64,000 nt of DNA from Pseudomonas frederiksbergensis (GCF_035751725.1 NZ_CP142104.1:682001-746000), one strand, 5' to 3'. Shown: positions 30,085 through 39,673, numbered from the stretch's first letter. Translations and numbers: made by a program. The notes: generated by a model from the sequence alone, not told the origin.

Positions 30085-30195
30085 GCATTCACTCAGCATT
30101 TGTTTTGAAACACAGTTCCTTCGAACGGTGTTCGTGGTTTGGAAAGCGGGCGCGATTGTAGAGGTTTCGCACCGCTTTCCGTTAACGCACTGTCT

Positions 30196-31575
30196 TCAGC
30201 TTGAAGATGAAGCGATCTCAGGCTGGCGATTCAACCGTGTGACGAGCCGGTCCAACAGCCACACCACCACCAGCGAAGCGCCCACCAGCGGGAACACCAC
30301 CGCCAGGGCGAGCATGATGAATACTCCGGTTTTCCACGTCGGCAGATCGTGACGCAGTGGCGGTACACCGAGCTTGCCCTGGGGCCGGCGCTTCCACCAG
30401 ATCACCAGGCCACTCACGGCGCTGAGCAGAATCATCAGGCAAACCAGCAACACGAGGATTTGGTTCAGCGGGCCGAACATCTTGCCTTCGTGCAGCATCA
30501 CGCCGGTTTCGGTGGCGCGGGCCACGACGCTGTAGTGCTCCCAGCGCACATCAGCCAGGACCTTGCCGGTGTACTGGTCAACGTGCAGGGTCGCGTCGTT
30601 GCGCGGGTCATCGGCGAACACAGCGATGGTGAACACACCCGACGCGGTCGTTGGGAAGGTGATGCTGTAACCGGGCTCGACCTTGCGCGCCGTGGCGATG
30701 TCCTGCACCGCTTGCAGGCTGACGGTCGGCGCGGCGGGGCCTTCATGCATGCCGCCATGGGCCATGTGCTCGGCATGGTCGCCGGACATCGGCATCGGCG
30801 TATTTTCCATGGCCCAGGGTACGGTCTGGCGATGGGCGTTGTTGAGGCTGCCGGCCTCGACGTCGGACTTGGGCACCTCGTTCCACATCGCCGCCGGGAA
30901 GCGGTTCCAGAGGTCCGCGTATTGCTTGCCCCAGAAGCCGGTCCAGGTCATGCCACTGAGCAGCATCACCAGCAGGAACGCCGCGCCCCAGAAACCGACG
31001 ACAACGTGCAAGTCACGCCAGAACAGCCGACCGCGCGCGCTCCAGCGCGGCCACAGCACGCCGGCCGACGATTGTCCGCGCGGCCACCACAGGTATAGGC
31101 CGGAGACCACCAGCACCACGCCCCAGCCGGCGGCCATTTCCACCAGCCGGTCGCCGACGGTGCCGATCAGCAACTCGCCGTGGATCGCCCGGGCCATGGC
31201 TTGCAGGTTGCTCTTCGCATCCTGCTCGCCGAGGACGTCGCCGTGGTACGGGTCGATGAACACGTTCAGCTCCCGGCCCTTGTCGATCACCACGAACTGC
31301 GCGCTGCGCTCGGCGTTGACCGGGGGCAGGTACTGTTTGACCTGGCTTTCGGGGTAAGCCTGGTGGACCTGCTTGAGCAGGTCGTCGGCTGCGAGCGTGT
31401 GATGCCCGGCCGGGACGTTCAGCAGGCTGCCGTACATCAGCGGATCGAGTTGTGGCTTGAACAGGTAAATGATCCCGGTCAGGGCCAGCATCACCATGAA
31501 CGGCGCCACGAACAGCCCGGCATAAAAATGCCAGCGCCAGGCCAGGTTGTAGAAATTGGGTTTCGGTTGGCTCAT
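30196..31575 (-). CDS. PepSY-domain inner-membrane protein
   Basis: A 459-residue PepSY_TM protein: N-terminal helix 'WHFYAGLFVAPFMVMLALTGIIYLF', a large periplasmic PepSY region, a second helix pair around 'VVLVVSGLYLWWPRG', 'VVGFWGAAFLLVMLLSGMTW' and a C-terminal pair ending 'VVVWLLDRLV'. The periplasmic loop has a Met/His-rich patch ('MPMSGDHAEHMAHGGMH'), unusual for the family and suggestive of copper handling. PepSY_TM proteins beside TonB receptors (PiuB type) are thought to reduce metal complexes. The ATG at 31575 follows GGAG by 11 bases. Confidence 0.85.
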   Translation of the reverse strand: MSQPKPNFYNLAWRWHFYAGLFVAPFMVMLALTGIIYLFKPQLDPLMYGSLLNVPAGHHTLAADDLLKQVHQAYPESQVKQYLPPVNAERSAQFVVIDKGRELNVFIDPYHGDVLGEQDAKSNLQAMARAIHGELLIGTVGDRLVEMAAGWGVVLVVSGLYLWWPRGQSSAGVLWPRWSARGRLFWRDLHVVVGFWGAAFLLVMLLSGMTWTGFWGKQYADLWNRFPAAMWNEVPKSDVEAGSLNNAHRQTVPWAMENTPMPMSGDHAEHMAHGGMHEGPAAPTVSLQAVQDIATARKVEPGYSITFPTTASGVFTIAVFADDPRNDATLHVDQYTGKVLADVRWEHYSVVARATETGVMLHEGKMFGPLNQILVLLVCLMILLSAVSGLVIWWKRRPQGKLGVPPLRHDLPTWKTGVFIMLALAVVFPLVGASLVVVWLLDRLVTRLNRQPEIASSSS

Positions 31576-31662
31576 TAGAAAGCGCTCCGCAGGGCTAATT
31601 GGGTTGTTATGTTTTTGGCGGTTGCTGCGCAACCGCCAGGTGAGCCTTGGATAAACACAAAC

Positions 31663-31694
31663 CTGTGGCGAGGGAGCTTGCTCCCTCGCCACAG
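31663..31694. repeat. REP-type palindrome between the copper receptor and PepSY genes
   Basis: CTGTGGCGAGGGAGC-TT-GCTCCCTCGCCACAG has perfect 15-bp arms and is the same sequence as the element at 15562-15595. It follows the 3' end of the receptor gene by 29 bases and may act as terminator or mRNA stabiliser. Confidence 0.85.
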
Positions 31695-31722
31695 AGTCAG
31701 GTGTCAGGCCTCGCCCGTGTTG

Positions 31723-33849
31723 TCAGAAACTCATATCCACCTTGGTCCAGAGCGTACGCCCCGGTTCGTTGATGGCTTGTGGGTCGCTCGCCGGGTAGCC
31801 GAACCCGGCGTTGCCGGCCAGGTTCAAGTGTTCGGCGTAGGCTTTGCCGAAGAGGTTGTCGACGCCGCTGCTGACCTTCCAATGCTGGTTGATGCGATAG
31901 GCACCGTTGAGCGAGAAGACCCCGAACCCCGAGCTTTTGCCGTAGTCCTTGCCGACGACGTTGCCTTTGTTTTCATCGACGCGGTGCTGCGCCGCCACCA
32001 CCCGCCACAAGGCGCCGGTGCTCCAGCGGTCTTCGCTGTAGGTCAGGCCCAGGCGGGCGTCCAGCGGCGGCATCTGGGCCAGGGCGCTGCCGTCGCTGCT
32101 GTTCTTGCCCCAGGCATAGGCCAGGGTGGCATCGGCTTTCCAGCGCTCGCTCAGCTTGTAGGCCGCGCCAAGTTCACCGCCCATGATTCGCGCATCGATG
32201 TTCTCGGCCCGGGAGGTGGTGCCCATCATGCCGGGGGTGTAATCGAACAGGATGTAGTCGCGGACTTGCCCGACATAACCCGACGCCCAGGCCTCGAGGT
32301 TGTCGGTCTTGTATTGCAGGCCGAAGTCGAGTTGAGTGGTTTTCTCCGGCTTGATCGCGTCGAAGGCATTCAACGAACCGCTGGGGCCAACGTTCGCCGA
32401 GAACAGCTCCCAGTAGTCCGGGAAGCGTTGCGCGTGACCGACGCCGGCATAGAGGGTGGCGGGGCTGTCGTCCAGGTCGTGTTCGTAGCGTAGGAATCCG
32501 CTGGGCAGTGTGTCGGCACGGGTGTCGCCGGCGGTGGGGTTGGGACGGGCCGACATACCGGAACCGATACTCTGGCGATAGTCCTTGGCCGAGGCGCGAT
32601 CGAGCCGGGCGCCGGTGATCACTCGGTCGCGGTCGGCGGCGTACCAGGTCAGTTCGCCGAACCCCCCGTAATTGTGGAAGTCGGCATCCTTGGTGTACGG
32701 CAGCGCCTTGTAGGTATCCACGCCCATGCTGCTGCGTTGGCGATGTTCGTTGGTCTGGGCGTCGAGGCCGCTGATCAATTGCACATCGGCCCAGCGCCAG
32801 GTGGCCTTGATGCGGGCGCCGAGGGTGCGACGGTCGACGTTGGAGGCCATGGGCCCGGCCATCATCCCAGTGCCGGACGGGGTGCGCAGCGTGTAGTTGT
32901 CCATCACGTGGTCGGCGTAGTTGTAGTAGACCTGGGCCTCGACCTTGTCCAGCACCTCGCTAATGTTCGAGCGCTCGAAACGCAGCCCGAGGCTTTCGCG
33001 CTTGAACTGCGAGCCGTCCATGCCGCGCCCGGCGTAGCGCGCTTCACCGTCACCCTTGCCGGCCGTCAGCTCCAGCAGGGTATCGGTGTCCGGGGTCCAG
33101 CCGAGGGTGACGTCGCCATTCCACTTGTCATAGCGCGACGGCACGGTGTCATTGTTGCCGTCGCGGTAATCGTCCGAATGCGCGGTATTGCCGATCACCC
33201 GTACATAACCCAGCGGCCCACCGGCGGCGGCATCCACCACTTTGTCGAAGCGGCCGTTGGAGCCGGCCAGCACGCTGGCGTTGACCCGCGTGCCGAGCTC
33301 GCCGAACTGTTCCGGCTCGCGCTCGAACAGCACGGTCCCAGCCGAGGCACCGGGGCCCCAGAGCACGGTTTGCGGGCCTTTGATGACGGTGAGCTTGTCG
33401 TAGGTCTCCGGCGAGATGTAGGACGTCGGCGCGTCCATCCGGCCCGGGCAGGCACCCAGCAACATGCTGCCGTTGGTGAGGATGTTCAGCCGCGAACCGA
33501 ACATACCGCGCAACACCGGGTCGCCATTGGTGCCGCCGTTGCGCACCAGGGCGAAGCCGGGGATGGTCTTGAGGTAGTCGCCGCCATCGCTGGCCGGCAC
33601 CGGTTGGCGCGGGTCCTTGGGGTTGGTGACGACGGTCAGCGGCGAGCTGGGCGCGATGGCGGTGATGACCGTCGGGCTCAGTTCTTCGACCTGATGGCCG
33701 TGATGCTCGTGCTCGTCGGCCAGCGCGAACGGGGTGAGCAGCATGCCGCACAGTGCGGCGAGGGTTTGGTGCAAACGAACCGGTGGCTCGTTCAGAGGGC
33801 AGCGGACCTGGGCAGAGCCCACAGCGATGCCAGCGGGAAACCTGGACAT
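31723..33849 (-). CDS. oprC: TonB-dependent copper receptor, OprC-like
   Basis: A 708-residue outer-membrane receptor: signal peptide, His-rich mature start ('DEHEHHGHQ'), plug domain ('LKTIPGFALVRNGGTNGDPVLRG', 'VIKGPQTVLWGPGASAGTVLFER') and a 22-strand barrel ending in '...GRTLWTKVDMSF' with terminal Phe. Both copper-ligand motifs of P. aeruginosa OprC are kept at a constant offset: Cys134-x3-Met138 ('CPGRM') and His314-x-Met316 ('HVM'), against Cys143/Met147 and His323/Met325 in OprC (from memory). It therefore very likely imports copper. Neighbours are a PCu(A)C chaperone and two DUF2946 proteins. Confidence 0.93.
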   Translation of the reverse strand: MSRFPAGIAVGSAQVRCPLNEPPVRLHQTLAALCGMLLTPFALADEHEHHGHQVEELSPTVITAIAPSSPLTVVTNPKDPRQPVPASDGGDYLKTIPGFALVRNGGTNGDPVLRGMFGSRLNILTNGSMLLGACPGRMDAPTSYISPETYDKLTVIKGPQTVLWGPGASAGTVLFEREPEQFGELGTRVNASVLAGSNGRFDKVVDAAAGGPLGYVRVIGNTAHSDDYRDGNNDTVPSRYDKWNGDVTLGWTPDTDTLLELTAGKGDGEARYAGRGMDGSQFKRESLGLRFERSNISEVLDKVEAQVYYNYADHVMDNYTLRTPSGTGMMAGPMASNVDRRTLGARIKATWRWADVQLISGLDAQTNEHRQRSSMGVDTYKALPYTKDADFHNYGGFGELTWYAADRDRVITGARLDRASAKDYRQSIGSGMSARPNPTAGDTRADTLPSGFLRYEHDLDDSPATLYAGVGHAQRFPDYWELFSANVGPSGSLNAFDAIKPEKTTQLDFGLQYKTDNLEAWASGYVGQVRDYILFDYTPGMMGTTSRAENIDARIMGGELGAAYKLSERWKADATLAYAWGKNSSDGSALAQMPPLDARLGLTYSEDRWSTGALWRVVAAQHRVDENKGNVVGKDYGKSSGFGVFSLNGAYRINQHWKVSSGVDNLFGKAYAEHLNLAGNAGFGYPASDPQAINEPGRTLWTKVDMSF

Positions 33850-33933
33850 GATAATTCCATCGAACAGACGTAGACGACACGGTCGGGCAGCCTGGGGCTG
33901 TCTTTTGCGACCGGGGTGAGATAAGTGTCGGGC

Positions 33934-34362
33934 TTACGCGACGATGGGCGGTGCGCGGGTACGGGCACCGGGGAAGAATGCTGGCCGGGCATGACCCAGG
34001 CGTGGGGAAGGGCTGGTGTAGGTGTTGGTATGGGGTGTGTCGAAGGCGGCGAAGGTGTGGCCGCCCGGTAGCGCTGGGCAATTGAACAACAGGCTGCAAT
34101 AACCGCACTTTTCCCACAGCGCATGGTGCTCGCTTTGTGGCGGGCAATGCTCGGCTGCCGGCGCTTCGTGCGCCGACATGTCCATGCCCATCTCCATGTT
34201 CATGCTCATAGGCATGGACATGCGTTGATCCATCGGCATCGACTGGGAAACCAGTGGACCAATGAAGATCATCAGCATGGCGAACAGGCTGATCCAGCTA
34301 CCGCGGGTCAGGCTCATGGGCTGACGGCGGCGGTTGGGCAGGCTGGCGCGACGAGGTTGCAT
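33934..34362 (-). CDS. DUF2946 protein, methionine-rich
   Basis: This 142-residue protein has one N-terminal transmembrane or signal segment ('WISLFAMLMIFIGPLVSQ') followed by a dense Met stretch ('MPMDQRMSMPMSMNMEMGMD'), His residues and a Cys-x2-Cys motif ('KCGYCSLL'), all potential Cu(I) ligands. DUF2946 genes commonly sit beside OprC-type receptors. It lies 14 bases downstream of the PCu(A)C gene and 84 bases upstream of oprC. Role unproven; a periplasmic or membrane-bound copper binder is the simplest guess. Confidence 0.8.
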   Translation of the reverse strand: MQPRRASLPNRRRQPMSLTRGSWISLFAMLMIFIGPLVSQSMPMDQRMSMPMSMNMEMGMDMSAHEAPAAEHCPPQSEHHALWEKCGYCSLLFNCPALPGGHTFAAFDTPHTNTYTSPSPRLGHARPAFFPGARTRAPPIVA

Positions 34363-34376
34363 GGGGCGGCTACGTC

Positions 34377-34856
34377 TTACTGTTGGTGCTTATGCGTCTT
34401 GGTGCCGTCCGGTGCCTTTTTCTGCACTGCGACATCCACCGTGACATCCCCGGCCTTTTCGAAGTGTAGGGTCATGGGGAAACGCTTGCCGTCGCTGAGC
34501 AGGCTGCGGTCCTTCAGGTCCAGCAGCATCACGTGATAAGCCATCGGCGCGAAGGTGATGGTCGCACCGGGGGCGATGGCCACGACGGGCACCGGTTGCA
34601 TTTTCATCAGGTCGTTTTGCATCACATGCTCATGGAGCTCTGCCTTGCCGGCAATGGGCGAGTCGACGCTGAGCAGTTTGTCTGCGGTCGTGCCGCTGTT
34701 GTGGATGACGAAATACGCAGCCACGGTCTGCGCGTTGGGCGGCAATTCCTGGGACCATGGATGGGCGATCTCAAGCTCGCCCGCTTTGTATTGGTGAGCT
34801 TGGGCGAAGCCAATGGGAAGCAGCAGGGCGGCCAGCAGGATAAGTCTGTTCAACAT
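34377..34856 (-). CDS. PCu(A)C-family periplasmic copper chaperone
   Basis: A 159-residue secreted protein (signal 'LILLAALLLPIGFAQAH') of the cupredoxin-like PCu(A)C fold. The Cu(I) ligand set H-x10-M-x21-H-x-M is recognisable as 'ELHEHVMQNDLMKMQPV' and 'AYHVMLLDL'. The C terminus is Lys/His-rich ('KTHKHQQ'). PCu(A)C proteins deliver copper to cytochrome oxidase or hold periplasmic copper. It is flanked on both sides by DUF2946 genes in the same direction as oprC. Confidence 0.92.
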   Translation of the reverse strand: MLNRLILLAALLLPIGFAQAHQYKAGELEIAHPWSQELPPNAQTVAAYFVIHNSGTTADKLLSVDSPIAGKAELHEHVMQNDLMKMQPVPVVAIAPGATITFAPMAYHVMLLDLKDRSLLSDGKRFPMTLHFEKAGDVTVDVAVQKKAPDGTKTHKHQQ

Positions 34857-34901
34857 GGCAGTTCTCCGGAACGATTCAGGACGCAGGTGTGTGCGGAAGA
34901 A

Positions 34902-35300
34902 TCAGGCCAGAGGCGAGGCGCGAGGATTGAGACTGGGCCATTGCTGGCGCGGCGTGGGGGAGTCGAGCTGTGAATGGACGGTATTGCGATGGGCCCGTTG
35001 TGCGTCCAGATACAACTGCGGCGCATGTCCGGCGAGCGCCACCAACGGCGCCGGACCTGAGCAGCACCAGCAATGCTGCATCGTCGAATGATTGTCCTGT
35101 TGCGGCGTGCCCTGTTCGAACGTGCCCAAGGAAATCGCCACCATTTTCGTGCCGCTGGACGAGCAGAAACTGCCCCACAGCAGTTGCTCGGCTGGCGAAT
35201 TGGCGGTCGCACCCGCGCTGGTGGCAAGCGGCATGGCAAGCATGTTGAACAGCACTGCGAAGCAGGCGATCCAGGCAAATGCAAGCCGTTGTCGGGACAT
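34902..35300 (-). CDS. DUF2946 protein
   Basis: This 132-residue protein has an N-terminal hydrophobic segment ('IACFAVLFNMLAMPLATSAGA') and the Cys-rich motif 'MQHCWCCSG', the hallmark of DUF2946, with a preceding Cys pair ('GSFCSSSG'). It is the first gene of the likely DUF2946-PCu(A)C-DUF2946-oprC transcript. The frame at 35300 was chosen over an overlapping longer frame because the translated product matches the family and starts with a signal-like segment. Confidence 0.8.
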   Translation of the reverse strand: MSRQRLAFAWIACFAVLFNMLAMPLATSAGATANSPAEQLLWGSFCSSSGTKMVAISLGTFEQGTPQQDNHSTMQHCWCCSGPAPLVALAGHAPQLYLDAQRAHRNTVHSQLDSPTPRQQWPSLNPRASPLA

Positions 35301-35632
35301 AGGGCAATCCGCTCGGTTGGGCGATCAGGTGGCGGTATTTAGCCTGATCGGGGGGCAGAAGTAAAAAGGCCACGTGCGGTGTAGGGTCGCAGGGCTGGTG
35401 TTAACAGTAGCAATAGATCTTCAAGTAGGCGCTTTTGTGGCGAGGGAGTCCCCGCCGCGTTGTAATTTGTTCCACGAGAGCTTGCTTGCGCTGGGGTGCA
35501 TGTAGGAGCTGCCGAACGAAGCGAGGCTGCGATCTTTTCCCTCCGCACTTGAGTCTCAAGCGAAGATCAAAAGATCGCAGGCTTCGCCAGCTCCTACAGA
35601 GCTCTGCGGGAGCGAGGGCTGTTGCTGTACTG
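35301..35632. other. 332-bp spacer between the copper block and cobK
   Basis: No gene is supported. It contains the promoter side of the DUF2946 gene, a half REP (TTGTGGCGAGGGAG near 35435-35448) and a complete palindromic repeat (35501-35599). Confidence 0.6.
35501..35599. repeat. 99-bp palindromic intergenic repeat
   Basis: The arms TGTAGGAGCTGCCGAACGAA / GCGATCTTTT and AAAAGATCGCAGGCTTCG / CAGCTCCTACA are inverted copies around a ~25-base loop. The 'GTAGGAGCTGCCGAA...GATCAAAAGATCGCAG' sequence is a widespread Pseudomonas intergenic repeat (recalled, not searched). It lies at the 3' end of cobK. Confidence 0.75.
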
Positions 35633-36355
35633 TCAGACCAACTGCCGCAGCCCCTGCAACACCTCATCCACCGTCCCAAACTCCCGATCTACCCCCGCCA
35701 ACACCGGCCGCTTCAACACCAACACCGGTACCCCCCGCTCCCGCGCCACGTCCAGCTTCGGCTCGGTAGCCATGCTGCCGCTGTTCTTGCTCACCAGCAC
35801 ATCGATCCGCCGCCGTTCAAACAGCTCACGCTCGCCCTCGATGTGAAACGGTCCGCGGGCGCCAATCACTTCGCAGCGTTCATTGCCGGGGTAAACGTCC
35901 AGGGCTCGCAAGGTCCAGAATTGCTCTGGCGGGATTTCATGCAGGTGTTGCAGTGGCTCACGGCCGAGGGTGAACAGGGGGCGGTGGAAGGGTTGCAGGG
36001 CATGGATCAGTTCGGCCCAGTCGACCACTTCGCGCCAGTCATCGCCGGCCCGGGGCTGCCATGCCGGACGGCGCAGCGCCCAGCAGGGGACGCCACAGGC
36101 GCGGGCAGCATGGGCCGCGTTGTGGCTGATCTGGGCGGCGTAGGGGTGGGTCGCATCCAGCAGCAGGTCGATGCCCTCGGCGCGGATGAATTGCGCCAGC
36201 CCTTGGGCGCCGCCGTAGCCGCCGACGCGCACCTGGCAGGTCAGGTCGGTGGGGATGCGACCGATGCCTGCCAGGCTGTAGATGTGCTGGGGGCCGAGGG
36301 TGCGGGCGATGGCCAGGGCTTCGGTGACCCCACCGAGCAGCAGGATGCGTTTCAT
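35633..36355 (-). CDS. cobK: Precorrin-6A reductase
   Basis: A 240-residue enzyme reducing precorrin-6A with NADPH in corrin-ring synthesis. N-terminal nucleotide loop '[17 protein letters not shown]', central '[17 protein letters not shown]' and the C-terminal '[25 protein letters not shown]' fit CobK/CbiJ. The start overlaps the cbiD stop by 4 bases (ATGA), making cobL-cbiD-cobK one coupled operon. Confidence 0.95.
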   Translation of the reverse strand: MKRILLLGGVTEALAIARTLGPQHIYSLAGIGRIPTDLTCQVRVGGYGGAQGLAQFIRAEGIDLLLDATHPYAAQISHNAAHAARACGVPCWALRRPAWQPRAGDDWREVVDWAELIHALQPFHRPLFTLGREPLQHLHEIPPEQFWTLRALDVYPGNERCEVIGARGPFHIEGERELFERRRIDVLVSKNSGSMATEPKLDVARERGVPVLVLKRPVLAGVDREFGTVDEVLQGLRQLV

Positions 36356-37449
36356 GAGAAGGCTCCGGCGTGACCGACGATCCCGCCCTGGCGGTCGATG
36401 GCGAAGACTTCGACTTGGACCTGGGCCGGCACCACACTGCGGGCGAACGCCAGCGCGTGTTCACACACCGCGTCACCGAGGGCGATGCCGGCGGCACTGG
36501 CCATCGCCAGGGCTTGCTGGCTGGTATTGGCCTCCCGGATGCCTTGCTGCAGAACCTCATCGGCACCGATCGCGGCGGCCCATTCGGCCAGTTGCGGCAG
36601 GTCGATGCTCGAGTGGCGGCTGTGCAGGTCCATGTGGCCGGCGGCGAGTTTGCTGATCTTGCCGAAGCCGCCGCAGAGGCTGAGTTTTTCTACCGGCACC
36701 TTGCGCACATGCTTGAGCACGGCGCCGACGAAGTCACCCATTTCGATCAGGGCGATTTCCGGCAGGTTGTAGACCCGGCGCATGGTGTCTTCGCTGGCGT
36801 TGCCGGTGCAGGCGGCGATGTGCAGGTAGCCGTTGGTTTTCGCCACGTCGATGCCCTGGTGGATCGAGGCAATGTAGGCCGCGCAGGAAAAGGGCCGGAC
36901 GATGCCGCTGGTGCCGAGGATCGACAGGCCGCCGAGAATACCCAGTCGCGGATTCATGGTTTTCAACGCCAGGGCTTCGCCGCCCTCGACATTGACTGTG
37001 ACTTCGAAACCACCGGCGTAGCCGTTTTCCTCGGCCAATCGGCCCAAGTGATCGTTGATCATCTGGCGTGGCACCGGGTTGATCGCCGGCTCACCGACCC
37101 CCAGCACCAATCCCGGCCGCGTCACCGTGCCCACGCCGCGCCCGGCGACGAAGCGCACGCCGGGTTCGACGGTCAAGCGCACCTGGGAAAACAACAGGGC
37201 GCCGTGGGTCACGTCCGGGTCATCGCCGGCGTCCTTGATCGTCCCTGCCTCGGCGCCTTGTGCGGTCAACCGGCAGAACTCCAGGCGCATCTGCACCTGC
37301 TTACCCTTGGGCAAGACGATTTCCACAGCGTCGGCTTCGGTGCCGCGCAACAGCAGTCGAGCGGCCGCCAAGCTGGTGGCCGTGGCGCAGCTGCCGGTGG
37401 TCAGGCCGCTGCGCAGGGGGGCGGGTTGTTCGGCGGTTTCGTCACGCAT
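36352..37449 (-). CDS. cbiD: Cobalt-precorrin-5B (C1)-methyltransferase CbiD
   Basis: This 365-residue protein has the CbiD signature '[23 protein letters not shown]', '[21 protein letters not shown]', '[11 protein letters not shown]' and '[16 protein letters not shown]'. CbiD is best known from the anaerobic cobalamin route, whereas CobG and CobK nearby belong to the oxygen-dependent route. Pseudomonads appear to use CbiD in place of CobF for C1 methylation (family knowledge). It overlaps cobL by 8 bases and cobK by 4. Confidence 0.95.
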   Translation of the reverse strand: MRDETAEQPAPLRSGLTTGSCATATSLAAARLLLRGTEADAVEIVLPKGKQVQMRLEFCRLTAQGAEAGTIKDAGDDPDVTHGALLFSQVRLTVEPGVRFVAGRGVGTVTRPGLVLGVGEPAINPVPRQMINDHLGRLAEENGYAGGFEVTVNVEGGEALALKTMNPRLGILGGLSILGTSGIVRPFSCAAYIASIHQGIDVAKTNGYLHIAACTGNASEDTMRRVYNLPEIALIEMGDFVGAVLKHVRKVPVEKLSLCGGFGKISKLAAGHMDLHSRHSSIDLPQLAEWAAAIGADEVLQQGIREANTSQQALAMASAAGIALGDAVCEHALAFARSVVPAQVQVEVFAIDRQGGIVGHAGAFS

Positions 37450-38653
37450 CGAGAGGTTTCGTCAGGTCCAGCAAGGTGATCGGCAGCGCCTGGCGCCAAG
37501 TGTCGAATTCGCCCAAGGGCTGGGCCTGGGCGATGTGGATGCGGGTCAGCTCACCGCCGTGACGTTCGCGCCAGTGCATGAGGGCCGTTTCGCTTTGCAG
37601 GGTCACGGCGTTGGCGACGAGCCGACCGCCGGGTTTGAGTTGGGCCCAGCAGGTGTCCAATACGCCCTCACGGGTGACGCCGCCACCGATGAACACCGCG
37701 TCTGGCCGTTCGAGGTTTTCCAACGCCTGCGGGGCGCTGCCGCGGATCAATTGCAGGCCCGGCACGCCGAGGGTGTCGCGGTTGCGTTCGATCAGGCCTT
37801 GGCGGCCTTCGTCGGCTTCGATGGCCAGCGCTCGGCAACTGGGGTGGGCGCGCATCCATTCGATGCCGATGGAGCCGCTGCCGGCGCCGACATCCCACAA
37901 TAGTTCACCGGGCGCCGGCGCGAGACGGGCCAGGGTGATGGCACGCACGTCGCGCTTGGTCAGTTGGCCGTCATGTTCGAACGCGCTGTCCGGTAGGCCG
38001 GCCAGGCGTGACAGGGAGCGCGTCGAGGGTTCGGCAAGGCATTCGATAGCGATCAGGTTCAGATCGGCGACGGTCTCATCGTGCCATTGCGCCGCAGTGC
38101 TTTCGATCCGTCGTTCTGCTGAACCGCCCAGATGCTCCAGGACGGTTATGGGGCTCGGACCGAATCCGCGTTCACGCAGCAACGTGGCCACGGCGGCAGG
38201 GCTGTGGCGATCGTTGCTCAGCAGCAACAGCCTGACGCCTGTGGATAAATGCACATTGAGCGCCGCCAGAGGGCGGGCCACTAGCGACAGCGTGACCACG
38301 TCCTGCAACGGCCAGCCCATGCGCGCCGCGGCCAGCGAACAAGAGGACGGCGCTGGGATGATCAGCATTCGATCACTTGGCACCTGTCTGGCCAGGCTGG
38401 CGCCCACGCCATAGAACATCGGATCCCCACTGGCCAGCACGCACACCGGTTCGTCCTGCCGAGCCAGCAGCGGTTCCAGGGAAAACGGGCTGGGCCACAG
38501 CTCCCGCTCGCCGCGGATACACAGTGGCAACAGTTCCAACTGGCGCGCGCTGCCCAGAATCCGTGACGCCCGCAGCAAGGCATGGCGAGCCGTCCGGCCC
38601 AGGCCCTTGAAGCCGTCTTCACCGATGCCCACTACGGTCAGCCAGGGGGTCAT
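37442..38653 (-). CDS. cobL: Bifunctional precorrin-6B C5,15-methyltransferase/decarboxylase
   Basis: A 403-residue CbiE-CbiT fusion. The N-terminal half is a uroporphyrinogen-methyltransferase-type domain ('[15 protein letters not shown]', '[20 protein letters not shown]'). The C-terminal half is a class I methyltransferase ('[21 protein letters not shown]', '[17 protein letters not shown]') performing decarboxylation and C15 methylation. The ATG at 38653 begins the CbiE domain; an in-frame upstream ATG adds unrelated residues. First gene of the leftward cob operon. Confidence 0.95.
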   Translation of the reverse strand: MTPWLTVVGIGEDGFKGLGRTARHALLRASRILGSARQLELLPLCIRGERELWPSPFSLEPLLARQDEPVCVLASGDPMFYGVGASLARQVPSDRMLIIPAPSSCSLAAARMGWPLQDVVTLSLVARPLAALNVHLSTGVRLLLLSNDRHSPAAVATLLRERGFGPSPITVLEHLGGSAERRIESTAAQWHDETVADLNLIAIECLAEPSTRSLSRLAGLPDSAFEHDGQLTKRDVRAITLARLAPAPGELLWDVGAGSGSIGIEWMRAHPSCRALAIEADEGRQGLIERNRDTLGVPGLQLIRGSAPQALENLERPDAVFIGGGVTREGVLDTCWAQLKPGGRLVANAVTLQSETALMHWRERHGGELTRIHIAQAQPLGEFDTWRQALPITLLDLTKPLDA

Positions 38654-38770
38654 CTCTGTTCCTCGAATAGATGGGGTTGATCGACAGGCGTATGCCGCCG
38701 CGAACCGGGCCGCCATCATACCGTGCCCCTCAGGTTAAGGCGCGACCCTGTGGGCGCGGTTTGGTTGGGG

Positions 38771-39673
38771 CTATCGATACACATACCTGAGGATATAGCT
38801 GTAAAGATCGTGATACAGGGAGTCGGGCATCGGTGTAGTCGCTGTCTGAGTCGCGAGTAGCGCCCGATGACATTCCTTTACCATTTCTTCTCGGTCCTTC
38901 AGTTCATAGATAGGACGACGGGTGGTTGTTTCAAAAAGACTCGCATAATTTTGCTGGTCCCCGGAGATGATCAAGGCTCTCTCCGCATCTTTGGTATAAG
39001 TGCTCCGCGCGCGTAAACGTCGTTCTTTGAACGCGCCAAATCCACGTTCATAAAAATAGAACGTCGAACCGCTGACTGCTTGAGTGGCCGTCTCCAGCGC
39101 AGGAAGGGCCGCTTTGGCATGGTCCAGGCTTGCATCGAGCATCGGCACAGTGACGAACCTTTCCATTTCACCCACCTGGATGCTCTTAAAGGCTCTCTTG
39201 ATGCTGGATAAATGAGCGAAGTCCTTGCAACAGGCGACGACATGCGTTTCGAACTGATAGCCGGCCTTCGTTGCCGCTGGAGGAAAAGCTGCGAAACCCA
39301 GGCTGTCGAAGGCTGCCTCCATGACGATGTTGTATTTTTGAGCGAATGCCCTTTCGAAGATTTTGCTGCCAATGTCCCGAATGAACGCTTCGGTGTGCTC
39401 GTAAGCGTGCAGAACACCGTGTTCTATGAGTCTTGTGTAGCGGGGATGTTTTTCTCGGTATTCGGGCAGGTACAGCCGAACATAATTGTCGTAGCGCCCG
39501 GAGGGCAGCAGACTTTTTTCCAACAGGTAGGTTTTGCCCGAGCTTTGCAGGCCAGCGACGACGAGAATCTTGGGTATTGGCTCTGCGGTGACGTCTTTGA
39601 ACAGTGCGAGGGCGATGTCATCAAATGCCGCTGTGAGTTCTTGTTCAGTGTAGTTTTTTGAATCTTCTGACAT
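38771..39673 (-). CDS. Zeta-toxin-like P-loop kinase (no antitoxin seen)
   Basis: This 300-residue protein has a Walker A loop 'VVAGLQSSGKTYLLEKSLL' (residues ~38-56), 'YDNYVRLYLPEYREKHPRY' and 'QKYNIVMEAAFDSLGF', the last resembling the zeta-toxin region around the catalytic Asp/Arg ('ExxF' helix). Zeta toxins phosphorylate UDP-N-acetylglucosamine and normally pair with an epsilon antitoxin; none is encoded within 100 bases either side. The gene and its upstream region are AT-richer than the cob genes around it. It sits between cobL and cobG, which are adjacent and divergent in P. aeruginosa, so it looks inserted. It may instead be a phage-defence or metabolic kinase of the same superfamily. 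Confidence 0.65.
   Translation of the reverse strand: MSEDSKNYTEQELTAAFDDIALALFKDVTAEPIPKILVVAGLQSSGKTYLLEKSLLPSGRYDNYVRLYLPEYREKHPRYTRLIEHGVLHAYEHTEAFIRDIGSKIFERAFAQKYNIVMEAAFDSLGFAAFPPAATKAGYQFETHVVACCKDFAHLSSIKRAFKSIQVGEMERFVTVPMLDASLDHAKAALPALETATQAVSGSTFYFYERGFGAFKERRLRARSTYTKDAERALIISGDQQNYASLFETTTRRPIYELKDREEMVKECHRALLATQTATTPMPDSLYHDLYSYILRYVYR

Noticed and set aside
30085..30195. Fur box in front of the chelate ABC operon
   Set aside because: The 111-bp spacer has no good GATAATGATAATCATTATC-like dyad; control by iron cannot be claimed from the sequence.
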